The translations under genes and the position numbers were made by a program. 64,000 bases of DNA from Mycolicibacterium wolinskyi (GTDB lineage Bacteria; Actinomycetota; Actinomycetes; Mycobacteriales; Mycobacteriaceae), in contig NZ_LQQA01000030.1 in assembly GCF_002101965.1 (NCBI RefSeq), forward strand, positions 682,001 through 746,000. Reading direction: 5' to 3'. Each line of letters begins with the position of its first letter. Positions within the stretch are counted from its first letter, which is position 1. Of the stretch, positions 10,277 through 18,062 are shown one piece after another. The notes beneath the pieces were generated by a model. That model made no database searches. It was given only the letters and a program-made list of their open reading frames with translations, and was not told the DNA's origin.

Positions 10277-11544
10277 GCCAGCACCGCGTGCGCCAATGTG
10301 TCGTCGTCGGCTTCAGGCACTGTTCGCAGGTCGAGCAGGCAGCGGCCGTTCTCGAGTCGCCCGACCACCGCCGGGGTGCCCACGCGCAGCGGCGCCGCGT
10401 ACCACTCGGGCAGGCTCACGGCGGCGCTCGGCAGCGCGACGCCGGGTGCGCCACCGCCGCCCACGGCGGCGATGCAGTCGACCGCGTCCGCATCCGGTAG
10501 CCGGGCCGCGAGCCGCGCGGCCCGCACCCGCAGTGATTCCACGTCGACGCGCAGCGCCTCGGCGACCGGCGGTGGTGGACCGGTCAGCGTGGCCTCCAGC
10601 GCGGCCAGCGTCATCTTGTCCACCCGCAGGGCTCGCGCCGCCGGATGACGACGTAACCGCTCGATCAGTTCGGCCCCGCCGAACAGCAGACCCGCCTGCG
10701 GGCCACCGAGCAGTTTGTCGCCCGAGGCGGTCACCAGGTCAGCTCCGTCGCCGAGCACCGTCGTCGCGTCCGGTTCGTCGGGCAGGAGCGGGTGCGGGGT
10801 CAGCAACCCCGAGCCGATGTCGACCACCAACGGCGCGTCGAGCGTTGCGAGTTCGGCGACCGGAACCGATGACGTGAAGCCGGTCATCGCATAGTTCGAC
10901 GGATGCACCTTCAGGACGAAGCCGGTGTCGGGCCCGATCGCGTCGGCATAGTCGCGCAGATGCGTGCGGTTGGTGGTCCCGACGTCGCGGATACGCGAAC
11001 CGGTTGATTCCATCAACGCCGGAAGGCGGAAACCGTCACCGATCTCGATGAGCTCGCCGCGGCTGACGATCATCTCCTTGCCGGGGGCCAGTGTCATCGC
11101 GGTCAGGAGCAGCGCGGCCGCGTTGTTGTTCACGACGTGGACGCCGCCCGCGGTGGGGACGGCCCGCGCCAGGGCGGCCATCGCACCGCGGCCCCGGCGG
11201 GCACGACGGCCGGTCTGGAGGTCGAACTCGACGTCGGTGGCGCCGCTCGCCGTCACCACAGCGTCGATCGCCGCGGTCGACAACGGTGCCCGACCGAGGT
11301 TGGTGTGCACGACGACACCCGTGGCGTTGATGACCGGACGCAGGCTCGAGGCGCTCGACGGCAGTGCCGCGACAGCGGCATCGGCTACTCGGTCGGGAGC
11401 GATCTCCCCGCTGCGCGCCTTCTGCTGTGCTTCGGCGATCACCGATTTCACCAATGCGCGCCCCAGTGTCCGCTCGGCTTCGGCGAGGCGCGGATCGGCC
11501 AACAGTGTGTCGGTGCGGGGCACCCGGCGGCGGGGGTCGGTCAT
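10267..11544 (-). CDS. selA: L-seryl-tRNA(Sec) selenium transferase SelA
   Basis: This is a 425-residue PLP enzyme that converts Ser-tRNA-Sec to Sec-tRNA-Sec using selenophosphate. The family signatures VINATGVVVHTNLGRAPLS and VVNNNAAALLL are present. The Schiff-base lysine is Lys277 in ASGDKLLGGPQAGL. Length is close to the usual 460 residues. It lies immediately downstream of tRNA-Sec on the same strand and overlaps selB, so the tRNA, selA and selB could share a transcript with fdhA-fdhB-nrfD. Confidence 0.96.
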   Translation of the reverse strand: MTDPRRRVPRTDTLLADPRLAEAERTLGRALVKSVIAEAQQKARSGEIAPDRVADAAVAALPSSASSLRPVINATGVVVHTNLGRAPLSTAAIDAVVTASGATDVEFDLQTGRRARRGRGAMAALARAVPTAGGVHVVNNNAAALLLTAMTLAPGKEMIVSRGELIEIGDGFRLPALMESTGSRIRDVGTTNRTHLRDYADAIGPDTGFVLKVHPSNYAMTGFTSSVPVAELATLDAPLVVDIGSGLLTPHPLLPDEPDATTVLGDGADLVTASGDKLLGGPQAGLLFGGAELIERLRRHPAARALRVDKMTLAALEATLTGPPPPVAEALRVDVESLRVRAARLAARLPDADAVDCIAAVGGGGAPGVALPSAAVSLPEWYAAPLRVGTPAVVGRLENGRCLLDLRTVPEADDDTLAHAVLACT

Positions 11545-11560
11545 GTGGTTGGTGGGGGGT

Positions 11561-11610
11561 GAGCAATTTGGCGGAGGCGGACGCGAGGAGCAATATGGCG
11601 GAGGCGGACG
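11561..11610. repeat. 23-bp tandem duplication of the tRNA-Sec 3' end
   Basis: Two 23-bp copies differ at one base: 11561-11583 (GAGCAATTTGGCGGAGGCGG then ACG) and 11588-11610 (GAGCAATATGGCGGAGGCGG then ACG). The second copy includes the acceptor 3' strand, discriminator and encoded CCA of tRNA-Sec. The first is a displaced duplicate lying between tRNA-Sec and selA. Confidence 0.8.
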
Positions 11611-11690
11611 GGAATCGAACCCGCCAGCGGCAGAAACTGCCGCTCAGCGATTTTGAAGACCGTGCCGGTCACCAGACCGGATACGCCTCC
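11596..11690 (-). tRNA. selC: tRNA-Sec (anticodon UCA)
   Basis: This is a 95-nt selenocysteine tRNA on the minus strand. The 5' GGAGGCG pairs with 3' CGCCTCC, followed by G73 and an encoded CCA. It has a 6-bp D stem (CCGGTC/GACCGG), an anticodon loop CTTCAAA with TCA at 11656-11654, and a long variable arm (AGCGGCAG/CTGCCGCT). The T arm has loop TTCGATT. The extended D stem and 8-bp variable stem are hallmarks of tRNA-Sec. Position 8 of the acceptor (T against C) appears unpaired, whereas E. coli has an 8-bp acceptor. It lies between selA and the divergent selD. Confidence 0.95.
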
Positions 11691-11708
11691 CTGACCCATC
11701 GCCCCATC

Positions 11709-12722
11709 ATGACAGGCAACATGGGGTTCATGGCCTACCGACTGACCCAATACGCCCACGGTGGCGGCTGCGCATGCAAGATCCCGCCCGGCGAATTGGA
11801 GGAGGTCGTTCGCGGGCTCACCCACGCGGAGCCAAAAGATCCGCTGGGTGAGCTGCTGGTCGGGCTCGATGCCGGTGACGACGCGGCGGCCGTGCGCATC
11901 GCGGGCGGGACTGCGCTGATCGCGACGACGGATTTCTTCACCCCTGTCGTGGACGACCCATACGAGTGGGGCCGGATCGCCGCCGCCAACGCTCTGTCGG
12001 ACGTCTACGCCATGGGCGGGCGGCCTGTGGTCGCGGTGAATCTGCTCGGCTGGCCGCGTGAGGTGTTGCCGTTCGAACTGGCCGCCGAAACGTTGCGCGG
12101 TGGGCTCGACGTCTGCGGTGCCGCGGGCTGTCACCTTGCCGGCGGACACAGCGTCGATGATCCCGAACCCAAGTACGGCCTGGCTGTCACCGGCATCGCC
12201 GACCCGAACCGGTTGCTGCGCAATGACTTCGGCAAGGCTGGTGTCCCGTTGTCGCTCACCAAACCGCTCGGTGTCGGCGTGCTCAACAGCAGGCACAAGA
12301 GCACCGGCGAGGTCTTCCCGCAGGCGATCGAGGCGATGACGACGCTGAACGCCGACGCCTCCGCGGCGGCACTGGCGGCCGGCGTCGAATGTGCCACCGA
12401 CATCACGGGTTTCGGGTTGCTGGGGCATCTACACAAGCTTGCCCGCGCGAGCGGCGTGAGCGCGGTCATCGACTCGACGGCAGTGCCCTATCTCGACGAT
12501 GCGCGAGAAGCGTTGCGCGACGGCTACGTAAGCGGCGGTACCCGCCGTAACCTCGAGTGGGTGGCGCCGCATGTGGACCTGTCCGCCGTGAGCGAGGACG
12601 AGGCGCTGCTGCTGGCGGACGCGCAGACCTCCGGCGGGCTGTTGATCGCGGGGGAGATCCCGGGCGCACCGGTCATCGGCGAGCTCGTGTCGCGCGGTGA
12701 ACACACCATCGTGGTGCGGTGA
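11709..12722 (+). CDS. selD: Selenophosphate synthase SelD
   Basis: This protein of about 337 residues makes selenophosphate, the selenium donor for SelA, from selenide and ATP. It has the N-terminal glycine-rich active loop GGGCACKI with cysteines where some homologues carry selenocysteine. The ATP-binding DDAAAVRI block, ITGFGLLGHLHK and the AQTSGGLLIA segment are also present. Starts at ATG 11709, 11721 and 11730 are all in frame and none has a strong ribosome-binding site. Homologues begin just before RLTQY, so 11730 is quite possible. It is divergent from tRNA-Sec, with only about 20-40 bp between them. Confidence 0.94.
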   Translation: MTGNMGFMAYRLTQYAHGGGCACKIPPGELEEVVRGLTHAEPKDPLGELLVGLDAGDDAAAVRIAGGTALIATTDFFTPVVDDPYEWGRIAAANALSDVYAMGGRPVVAVNLLGWPREVLPFELAAETLRGGLDVCGAAGCHLAGGHSVDDPEPKYGLAVTGIADPNRLLRNDFGKAGVPLSLTKPLGVGVLNSRHKSTGEVFPQAIEAMTTLNADASAAALAAGVECATDITGFGLLGHLHKLARASGVSAVIDSTAVPYLDDAREALRDGYVSGGTRRNLEWVAPHVDLSAVSEDEALLLADAQTSGGLLIAGEIPGAPVIGELVSRGEHTIVVR

Positions 12723-12807
12723 CCGCCAGGATCGGTGAACGTGGTGGTGTCAAACCTACGATGACTGCGCACTGGTGGATCGGCGGACCGGTCGGCACCG
12801 TGGAGGC

Positions 12808-13689
12808 ATGAAGTTCGGTGTCAGCACATTCGTAACCGACGAGGGGTTGTCGCCCGCGGATCTGGCGGTCGCGCTTGAGGATCGCGGGTTCGACTCACTG
12901 TTCGTGGCCGAGCACACGCACATCCCGGTCGACGGTCCGCAGCCGCCCGACGGCGACCTGCCGCCCCACGACTACTACCGCTCACTCGACCCGTTCGTCG
13001 CGCTCACGGCCGCGGCCGCCGTCACCGAAAGGCTGCTGCTCGGTACCGGAATCGCCCTTGTGGTTCAGCGTGATCCGATCACTCTCGCCAAAGAAGCGGC
13101 CAGCCTGGACCATCTGTCGAATGGGCGGTTCCAGCTCGGTGTCGGCGCGGGGTGGCTGCGCGAGGAAATGCGAAACCACGGTACCGAGCCGCGCACCCGC
13201 CTGGCGCTCATGCGTGAGCGAGTGCTGGCGATGAAGCAGATCTGGACCACCGAGCAAGCCGAGTTCCATGGTGAATTCGTGGATTTCGGCCCGATCTACT
13301 CCTGGCCGAAGCCGCGGCACGTGCCGGTCCTCGTGGGTGGTAACGGGCCGACAGTGCACGATCGGGTGCTCGAATACGGTGACGGTTGGGCGCCGAATCT
13401 GGTCGGGCCGCCCGAAGAACTGGCGGCGCGGGTCAAAGAGTTGCAGCGGCGCGCGGCCGACGCCGGACGCGATCCAATACCTGTCACACTGATCGGCGCC
13501 GACCAACGCGGATACCTCGGACCCGACCGGCAGGGCGCCATCACGCCACTGGGTGAGCGCGAGCTGGCGATCCTGGCCGACGGCGGCGTCGATCACTGCG
13601 TGTTCTTCCGCGACGCGGGCGCGCCCGAGGGGGAGGCGCTGCGTTATCTCGACGAGCTCGCCGAGCTGACAAGGCCGTTGCGCGACTGA
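12808..13689 (+). CDS. LLM-class F420-dependent oxidoreductase
   Basis: This is a 293-residue luciferase-like monooxygenase-family protein with a TIM-barrel fold. Typical features are MKFGVSTFVTDEG at the start, the SLFVAEHTHIP segment, LGTGIALVVQRDPITLAKEAASLDHLSNGRFQLGVGAGW and PVLVGGNGPTVHDR. These match actinobacterial F420-dependent oxidoreductases (TIGR03619-like). The ATG at 12808 has GGAGG just upstream. The substrate is unknown. The 3' end overlaps the convergent XRE gene by 46 bp. No cofactor-biosynthesis gene is nearby. Confidence 0.88.
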   Translation: MKFGVSTFVTDEGLSPADLAVALEDRGFDSLFVAEHTHIPVDGPQPPDGDLPPHDYYRSLDPFVALTAAAAVTERLLLGTGIALVVQRDPITLAKEAASLDHLSNGRFQLGVGAGWLREEMRNHGTEPRTRLALMRERVLAMKQIWTTEQAEFHGEFVDFGPIYSWPKPRHVPVLVGGNGPTVHDRVLEYGDGWAPNLVGPPEELAARVKELQRRAADAGRDPIPVTLIGADQRGYLGPDRQGAITPLGERELAILADGGVDHCVFFRDAGAPEGEALRYLDELAELTRPLRD

Positions 13690-14489
13690 GTCATCAGATG
13701 GTCGAGCCGGTCAGCGGTGCCGGTTCCCGGGCGTGGGTTGTAGAGAACAAGGTGCCAGCCCGGATGGTCGGTGACGGCCAGGGTGGTCTTGTCGAACACC
13801 AGCTCGCCGGCGTCGGGGTGACGCACCGCCTTGACCGCCTGCAGATGCGGACCGACGTCGTGCTGCTGCCACAGCTTTTCGAACTCCGGGCTGATGACGC
13901 TCAGATCGTTCACGATCTCGCCGAACGCGGCGTCGTCCGGGTAGAGCGCGGCGTCGGCGCGGAACGCGGCAACGACACCCGGCGCGGCCGACGCCCAGTG
14001 AACGTACATGTCGCGATAGCGGCTGTTGGTGAAAAACGTGACGAGACAGTTGCGGTCGGTGTCGCGGTAGCCGAACGCCTGCCGCGTCGCGTCGTTGACC
14101 GCGAGCAGGTTCCAGTACCGGTCCTGCAGCATCGCGGGCCGCGGCGACCACGCATCGATCAGGTGCCGTAGCTCCGGTGTCACCGGGCTGTCGCGCAACC
14201 CGGCAGCAGGCGGCGGGTTCGTCCCTGCCAGCGAGTACAGGTGCGCCCGCTCGGGCTCGGTGAGTCGCAGCGCCGTGCTGATGGCGTCGAGCACGCTCGA
14301 CGAAACGGTGATCTCGCGGCCCTGTTCGAGCCACGTGTACCACGACGTCCCCACCCCGGCCAGCAGTGCGACCTCCTCGCGCCGCAGTCCCGGGGTGCGG
14401 CGCCGTCCGCCGTCGACCAGGCCGACGTCGGCCGGCTTGAGCCGGGCCCGGCGGGTACGCAGGAAATCACTGAGCTGCTCGCGCCTCAT
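13644..14489 (-). CDS. XRE-family regulator with MmyB-like C-terminal domain
   Basis: This 281-residue protein has an N-terminal helix-turn-helix (RREEVALLAGVGTSWYTWLEQGREITVSSSVLDAIS). The C-terminal MmyB-like ligand-binding domain includes the characteristic WNLLAVNDATRQAFGY and NCLVTFFTNSRYRDMYVHW segments. MmyB-like domains are PAS-related and can bind fatty acids; members usually repress a neighbouring oxidoreductase gene. The likely target is therefore a neighbour, either the convergent oxidoreductase or the divergent AAA+ gene (inference). The start is ATG 14489. Confidence 0.88.
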   Translation of the reverse strand: MRREQLSDFLRTRRARLKPADVGLVDGGRRRTPGLRREEVALLAGVGTSWYTWLEQGREITVSSSVLDAISTALRLTEPERAHLYSLAGTNPPPAAGLRDSPVTPELRHLIDAWSPRPAMLQDRYWNLLAVNDATRQAFGYRDTDRNCLVTFFTNSRYRDMYVHWASAAPGVVAAFRADAALYPDDAAFGEIVNDLSVISPEFEKLWQQHDVGPHLQAVKAVRHPDAGELVFDKTTLAVTDHPGWHLVLYNPRPGTGTADRLDHLMTQSRNGLVSSASSSR

Positions 14490-14618
14490 ATGGCGATGGT
14501 AGGAGCGCGTCGCGCGTGCTCGGCCACCCCAGCCTGGTGGTGTGAGTCCCCGGATCAGGCGTCGGGACAGGCGCGCGGGGGCGGATAGGATTCTGCTGAG
14601 CGATCGACGGGGGTGCGA

Positions 14619-15848
14619 ATGGCTGAGGACGCGGTCATCGAAGAGCTGGCTGCCGCCGTCGAGCGCAGCCCCGAACTCGCCGAGCTACGCCTGCACTTGG
14701 CCACCCTGCTGGTGGAGCGCAGGCGCTATGCCGAAGCGCTCACGCATTGCAGCGCGGTGCTGGCACAAGACGCGGCCAACGCCCGCGCGGTCGCACTGCT
14801 GCAACAGTGCACTGCGGGCCTGGCGGGGGCACCCGCACCGGCCGCTCCAGCAGCGCCTGCGGATGCCGCCCGGACGTTCGACTGGTCGGCAGCCGAGGAA
14901 CAAGTCGCCGACATCGTCAAGCCCGCGTTCGTCGAGGAACCGGCCGAGGCGGTCAACGACTACGACTTCGATGCGGTCCGATCCAGCGCCGTCCGGCTGT
15001 CGGACATCGCCGGCATGACGGATGTGAAGACCCAGCTGGACCTGTCACTGCTGGGGCCGATCCGCAACCCCGAGTTGATGAAGGCCTACAAGGTTTCGGC
15101 GCGCGGCGGTCTGCTGCTCTACGGCCCGCCCGGGTGCGGCAAGACTTTCATCGCCAAGGCGGTTTCGGGTGAGTTGGGTGCCAGCTTCTATCAGGTCGGC
15201 ATCGCCGACGTGCTCAGCCGCTGGCTCGGCGAGAGCGAGCGCGCCATCCGCTCGGTGTTCGACACCGCCCGCCGCAAGGCGCCCTGCGTGCTGTTCTTCG
15301 ACGAGGTCGACGCGCTCGGGCACCGCCGGTCGGCCCTCGGTGGAAGTTCGGGTCTGCGGTCGGTCGTGAACGCGCTGCTCGAAGAGATGGACTCCGCGAC
15401 GTCGACCAATGACGGCGTCTATGTCCTCGGCGCCACGAACGCGCCGTGGGACGTCGACCCGGCGCTGCGGAGGCCGGGACGATTCGACCGGATGATCTTC
15501 GTCCCGCTGCCGGACGCCGACGCGCGCGCGGCGATCGTCCGATTGCACTTGCAGGACCGCCCCGTCGAGGGCATCAACCTGGCGACGGTCGTCAAACGCA
15601 CCGACGGTTTCTCGGGTGCCGATCTGGCCCATATGTGCGACAGTGCAACGCAATTGGCCATGGCGGACTCGATGCGGACCGGGCAGGTACGGCCGGTCCA
15701 GATGCGTGACGTCGACGCCGCGCTCAGCCAGATTCGCCCGTCGGCCGGCGCCTGGTTCGACACCGCACGCAACGTCGTGGATTTCGGCAACCGGGACGGC
15801 TCCTACGACGATCTCGCAAAATACCTGCGGCACAGAAAGATCCGGTGA
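14619..15848 (+). CDS. TPR-AAA+ ATPase (Cdc48/FtsH-like ATPase without protease)
   Basis: This 409-residue protein has N-terminal TPR-like helices (residues 3-70), an Ala/Pro linker (71-85) and one classical AAA+ module. Walker A is GPPGCGKT (169-176), Walker B is LFFDEVD (225-231), sensor-1 is Asn274 and the arginine fingers lie in RRPGRFD (284-290). No HExxH protease motif follows, so it is an unfoldase or remodelling ATPase. The ATG at 14619 is chosen; GTG 14613 is an alternative. A TAGGAT -10 candidate lies at 14586-14591. The stop overlaps the next gene (GTGA). I do not recognise a named family member; the substrate is unknown. Confidence 0.9.
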   Translation: MAEDAVIEELAAAVERSPELAELRLHLATLLVERRRYAEALTHCSAVLAQDAANARAVALLQQCTAGLAGAPAPAAPAAPADAARTFDWSAAEEQVADIVKPAFVEEPAEAVNDYDFDAVRSSAVRLSDIAGMTDVKTQLDLSLLGPIRNPELMKAYKVSARGGLLLYGPPGCGKTFIAKAVSGELGASFYQVGIADVLSRWLGESERAIRSVFDTARRKAPCVLFFDEVDALGHRRSALGGSSGLRSVVNALLEEMDSATSTNDGVYVLGATNAPWDVDPALRRPGRFDRMIFVPLPDADARAAIVRLHLQDRPVEGINLATVVKRTDGFSGADLAHMCDSATQLAMADSMRTGQVRPVQMRDVDAALSQIRPSAGAWFDTARNVVDFGNRDGSYDDLAKYLRHRKIR

Positions 15849-16867
15849 CCTCCACAACCGATGGTGCCGGGTTCGTCGCGCAGGCCTACCTGGACTCCGG
15901 CAACTACGCACGCGCCGAGGAGGTGCTGCGGTCGGCGCTGGCCGCAGACCCCAACAATGCCGACCTGCTCGCCGGCCTGGCGCGCGCCAAGATCGGGCAG
16001 AAGGACTACTACGCCGCGGCTTTGGCCGCCCATTCCGCATTGGCGGCCGCACCCGACAGTGAGTACACCAAGCGCCTGTATGCGTTGGCGCTGCAAGGGC
16101 AGGGCAGGCTTCCCGAGGCGCTGTGGATGGCGTGGAAGACCGTCACCGAACACCCCGACGTCTATCTCGCCCACTATGTCTACGCGAGCATGCTGTACTC
16201 CGCGGGCCACGCCCAGCAGGCACTCGTGGCGGTCAACGAGGCGCTGCGTTTGAACCCGGCATCGGCCGACTCCTGGGTGCTGCGCGGCGACATCTACCGG
16301 TCGTTCTGGGGGTTCGCGGCGGCCGAAGCCGACTATCACGAGGCAATCCGCTTGGAACCCGACCATGCGTCCGCGGTGAACAACTTGGCGGTCAGCCGAT
16401 TACGGCGCGGGAAGACGGGTATGGCGCTGCACGGATTTCTCGGCGCAGGCCGGCTCGACCCTGGACTGGGGGAGTTGGCCCGCCGCAATGTCGGTGTCGC
16501 ACTCACCGGGGTGCTGCGCTGGACGACGGCGTCGGTGGTGTTCATGGCGGTCGCGTTGATCGTCGTGGCGGCCATGCACGAGGAAGGCCGCGCCACCGTT
16601 GTCCCCAGGCTGTTCGCCGCGGCGCTGACAGCCGGATTCGTGGCCGTGATCGTGTGGGTGTTTCGCCGGGTGCCGTGGCCCGCGCTGCGTGCGGTGCTGC
16701 GAGAACGGTTCCTGCTCGCCCTCCGGCTTCTGTTCGTGGGGTTCGCGGTGCTCGCCGGGTTGGCTGTGACGGTGGTGGGCTCGACTCCGCTCACCGATGT
16801 CCTGGGTCCGTTGCTGTTGATGGGCGTCGTGGGTCTCACGGTGCTCGGATGGCTGACCGGACAATAG
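15845..16867 (+). CDS. TPR-repeat protein with C-terminal membrane domain
   Basis: This 340-residue protein starts at a GTG coupled to the AAA+ gene. Residues 1-200 form about five tetratricopeptide repeats (for example YLDSGNYARAEEVLRSALAADPNNADLL and AGHAQQALVAVNEALRLNPASADSWVLRGDIY). Residues 215-340 hold four hydrophobic helices (VVFMAVALIVVAAM, LFAAALTAGFVAVIVWVF, LLFVGFAVLAGLAVTVVG, VLGPLLLMGVVGLTVLGWL). It probably places TPR scaffolds on the cytoplasmic face of the membrane. The overlap suggests a complex with the upstream ATPase (inference). No enzymatic motif is visible. Confidence 0.88.
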   Translation: MTSTTDGAGFVAQAYLDSGNYARAEEVLRSALAADPNNADLLAGLARAKIGQKDYYAAALAAHSALAAAPDSEYTKRLYALALQGQGRLPEALWMAWKTVTEHPDVYLAHYVYASMLYSAGHAQQALVAVNEALRLNPASADSWVLRGDIYRSFWGFAAAEADYHEAIRLEPDHASAVNNLAVSRLRRGKTGMALHGFLGAGRLDPGLGELARRNVGVALTGVLRWTTASVVFMAVALIVVAAMHEEGRATVVPRLFAAALTAGFVAVIVWVFRRVPWPALRAVLRERFLLALRLLFVGFAVLAGLAVTVVGSTPLTDVLGPLLLMGVVGLTVLGWLTGQ

Positions 16868-16898
16868 CGATGCCGTCAACACGAGGGGGTTGCCGAGG

Positions 16899-17294
16899 TT
16901 GAAGACCGTCACCATCGCGTTCGACGTCGACGGAACGCTGCGCGACAACACCATCACCGATGCCTATGTCGCCAACGAGCGCATCCGCACGCTGCTGATC
17001 ACGCTGGCCGGCATGAAGAACACCAGGATCATGGTCTGGTCGGGCGGTGGCGAGGGATATGCCCGGCGGGCCGCCGACGCGATGGGCATCGTGAAGTACG
17101 TCGACGTCTACGCCGACAAGGGCTACGGCGGTTACGACGCCGAAGGCAGGCCGATCTTCCACACCGATCTGTTGCCCGACATCGCGTTCGACGACATCGA
17201 GGAATGTGAGCTCGGTGCGCTCAATCTGATCGTCGACGAGAGAGGCTTCACGCCCGGCTACGTGCCGCCGGGCGAGCGTTCGAGTCGAACGTGA
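16899..17294 (+). CDS. HAD-like hydrolase
   Basis: This 131-residue protein begins TVTIAFDVDGTLRDN, the HAD motif I (DxDGT) with the nucleophile Asp and acid/base Asp. It also has IMVWSGGGEGYARR, a motif-II-like segment. Later DIAFDDIEECELGALNLIVDE resembles motif IV. It is short for a HAD phosphatase and has no large cap. A TTG at 16899 sits 9 nt after AGGGGG and is preferred over TTG 16890. It follows the TPR membrane gene by 31 bp and may be the third member of that operon. Substrate unknown. Confidence 0.82.
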   Translation: MKTVTIAFDVDGTLRDNTITDAYVANERIRTLLITLAGMKNTRIMVWSGGGEGYARRAADAMGIVKYVDVYADKGYGGYDAEGRPIFHTDLLPDIAFDDIEECELGALNLIVDERGFTPGYVPPGERSSRT

Positions 17295-17337
17295 AGAAGA
17301 TCGCGAGATCTGGCGAGAATCTCGCGATCTTCTTCAC
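17291..17337. terminator. 19-bp perfect hairpin after the HAD gene
   Basis: GTGAAGAAGATCGCGAGAT (17291-17309) is fully complementary to ATCTCGCGATCTTCTTCAC (17319-17337), with a 9-nt loop. The HAD stop codon TGA (17292-17294) lies inside the 5' arm. No U-tract follows, so it may be a U-less terminator or an mRNA-stabilising stem. It ends 39 bp before tmk. Confidence 0.6.
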
Positions 17338-17376
17338 GCTCGGCACCCGCCCGTGCGCACCAATTACGCTGCCCGT

Positions 17377-18009
17377 GTGCTCATCGCGATCGAGGGTGTC
17401 GACGGCGCAGGCAAACGCACATTGACCAACGGACTGCGGGCCGCGTTCGAGTCCGCGCACAAGTCGGTCGGCAGCCTGGCGTTCCCGCGCTACCACCATT
17501 CGGTGCCCGCCGACCTGGCCGCCGAGGCGCTGCACGGCGCCCATGGGGACCTTGCCGAGTCGGTGCACGCGATGGCGGTCCTGTTCGCGCTCGACCGTGC
17601 CGGTGCGCGCGAGGAGATCGAACACCTGCAGGCCGCCTATGACGTCGTCATCCTGGACCGCTACGTCGCGTCCAACGCCGCCTACAGCGCCGCGCGGCTG
17701 CATCAGGGCGCCGACGGTGAGGTCGTCGCGTGGGTCCGCGAACTCGAATTCGACCGGCTGAAGCTGCCCGCACCCGACTGGCAGGTGCTGCTCGACGTGC
17801 CGACCGAGCTCGCCGCGAAGCGGGCCGAACACCGCGCCAACACCGAAGCCGACCGCGCCAAGGACGCCTACGAGCGCGACGGGGGTCTGCAGCGGCGAAC
17901 CGGGGAGGTCTATGCCGCCCTTGCGGCCGCCGATTGGTGCGGGCGATGGGCCGTCGCGGGCCCCGATGTCGATCCGGCGGCGCTGGCAGGTCAGTTAAGC
18001 AGCGGATAA
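17377..18009 (+). CDS. tmk: Thymidylate kinase
   Basis: This 210-residue enzyme phosphorylates dTMP to dTDP. It has P-loop GVDGAGKRTL at the N-terminus, the DRY motif region (VILDRYVASNAAYSAARLH) and PRYHHS. It aligns from the first residues to M. tuberculosis Tmk (MLIAIEGVDGAGKRTL). This sets the start at GTG 17377 rather than the in-frame GTG 17353 upstream. It lies just before mtrA, as Rv3247c does before Rv3246c. Confidence 0.96.
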   Translation: MLIAIEGVDGAGKRTLTNGLRAAFESAHKSVGSLAFPRYHHSVPADLAAEALHGAHGDLAESVHAMAVLFALDRAGAREEIEHLQAAYDVVILDRYVASNAAYSAARLHQGADGEVVAWVRELEFDRLKLPAPDWQVLLDVPTELAAKRAEHRANTEADRAKDAYERDGGLQRRTGEVYAALAAADWCGRWAVAGPDVDPAALAGQLSSG

Positions 18010-18035
18010 AGGCGAGACACCCCGCGTGTGGTAGC

Positions 18036-18055
18036 CCAGTTTTATCGCGAACTGG
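18036..18055. promoter_or_regulatory. Inverted repeat immediately upstream of mtrA
   Basis: CCAGTT (18036-18041) and AACTGG (18050-18055) form a perfect 6-bp inverted repeat with an 8-bp AT-containing spacer. It ends 7 bp before the mtrA ATG. It could be an operator overlapping the promoter or a translation-control stem. Function unknown. Confidence 0.4.
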
Positions 18056-18062
18056 TGACACC

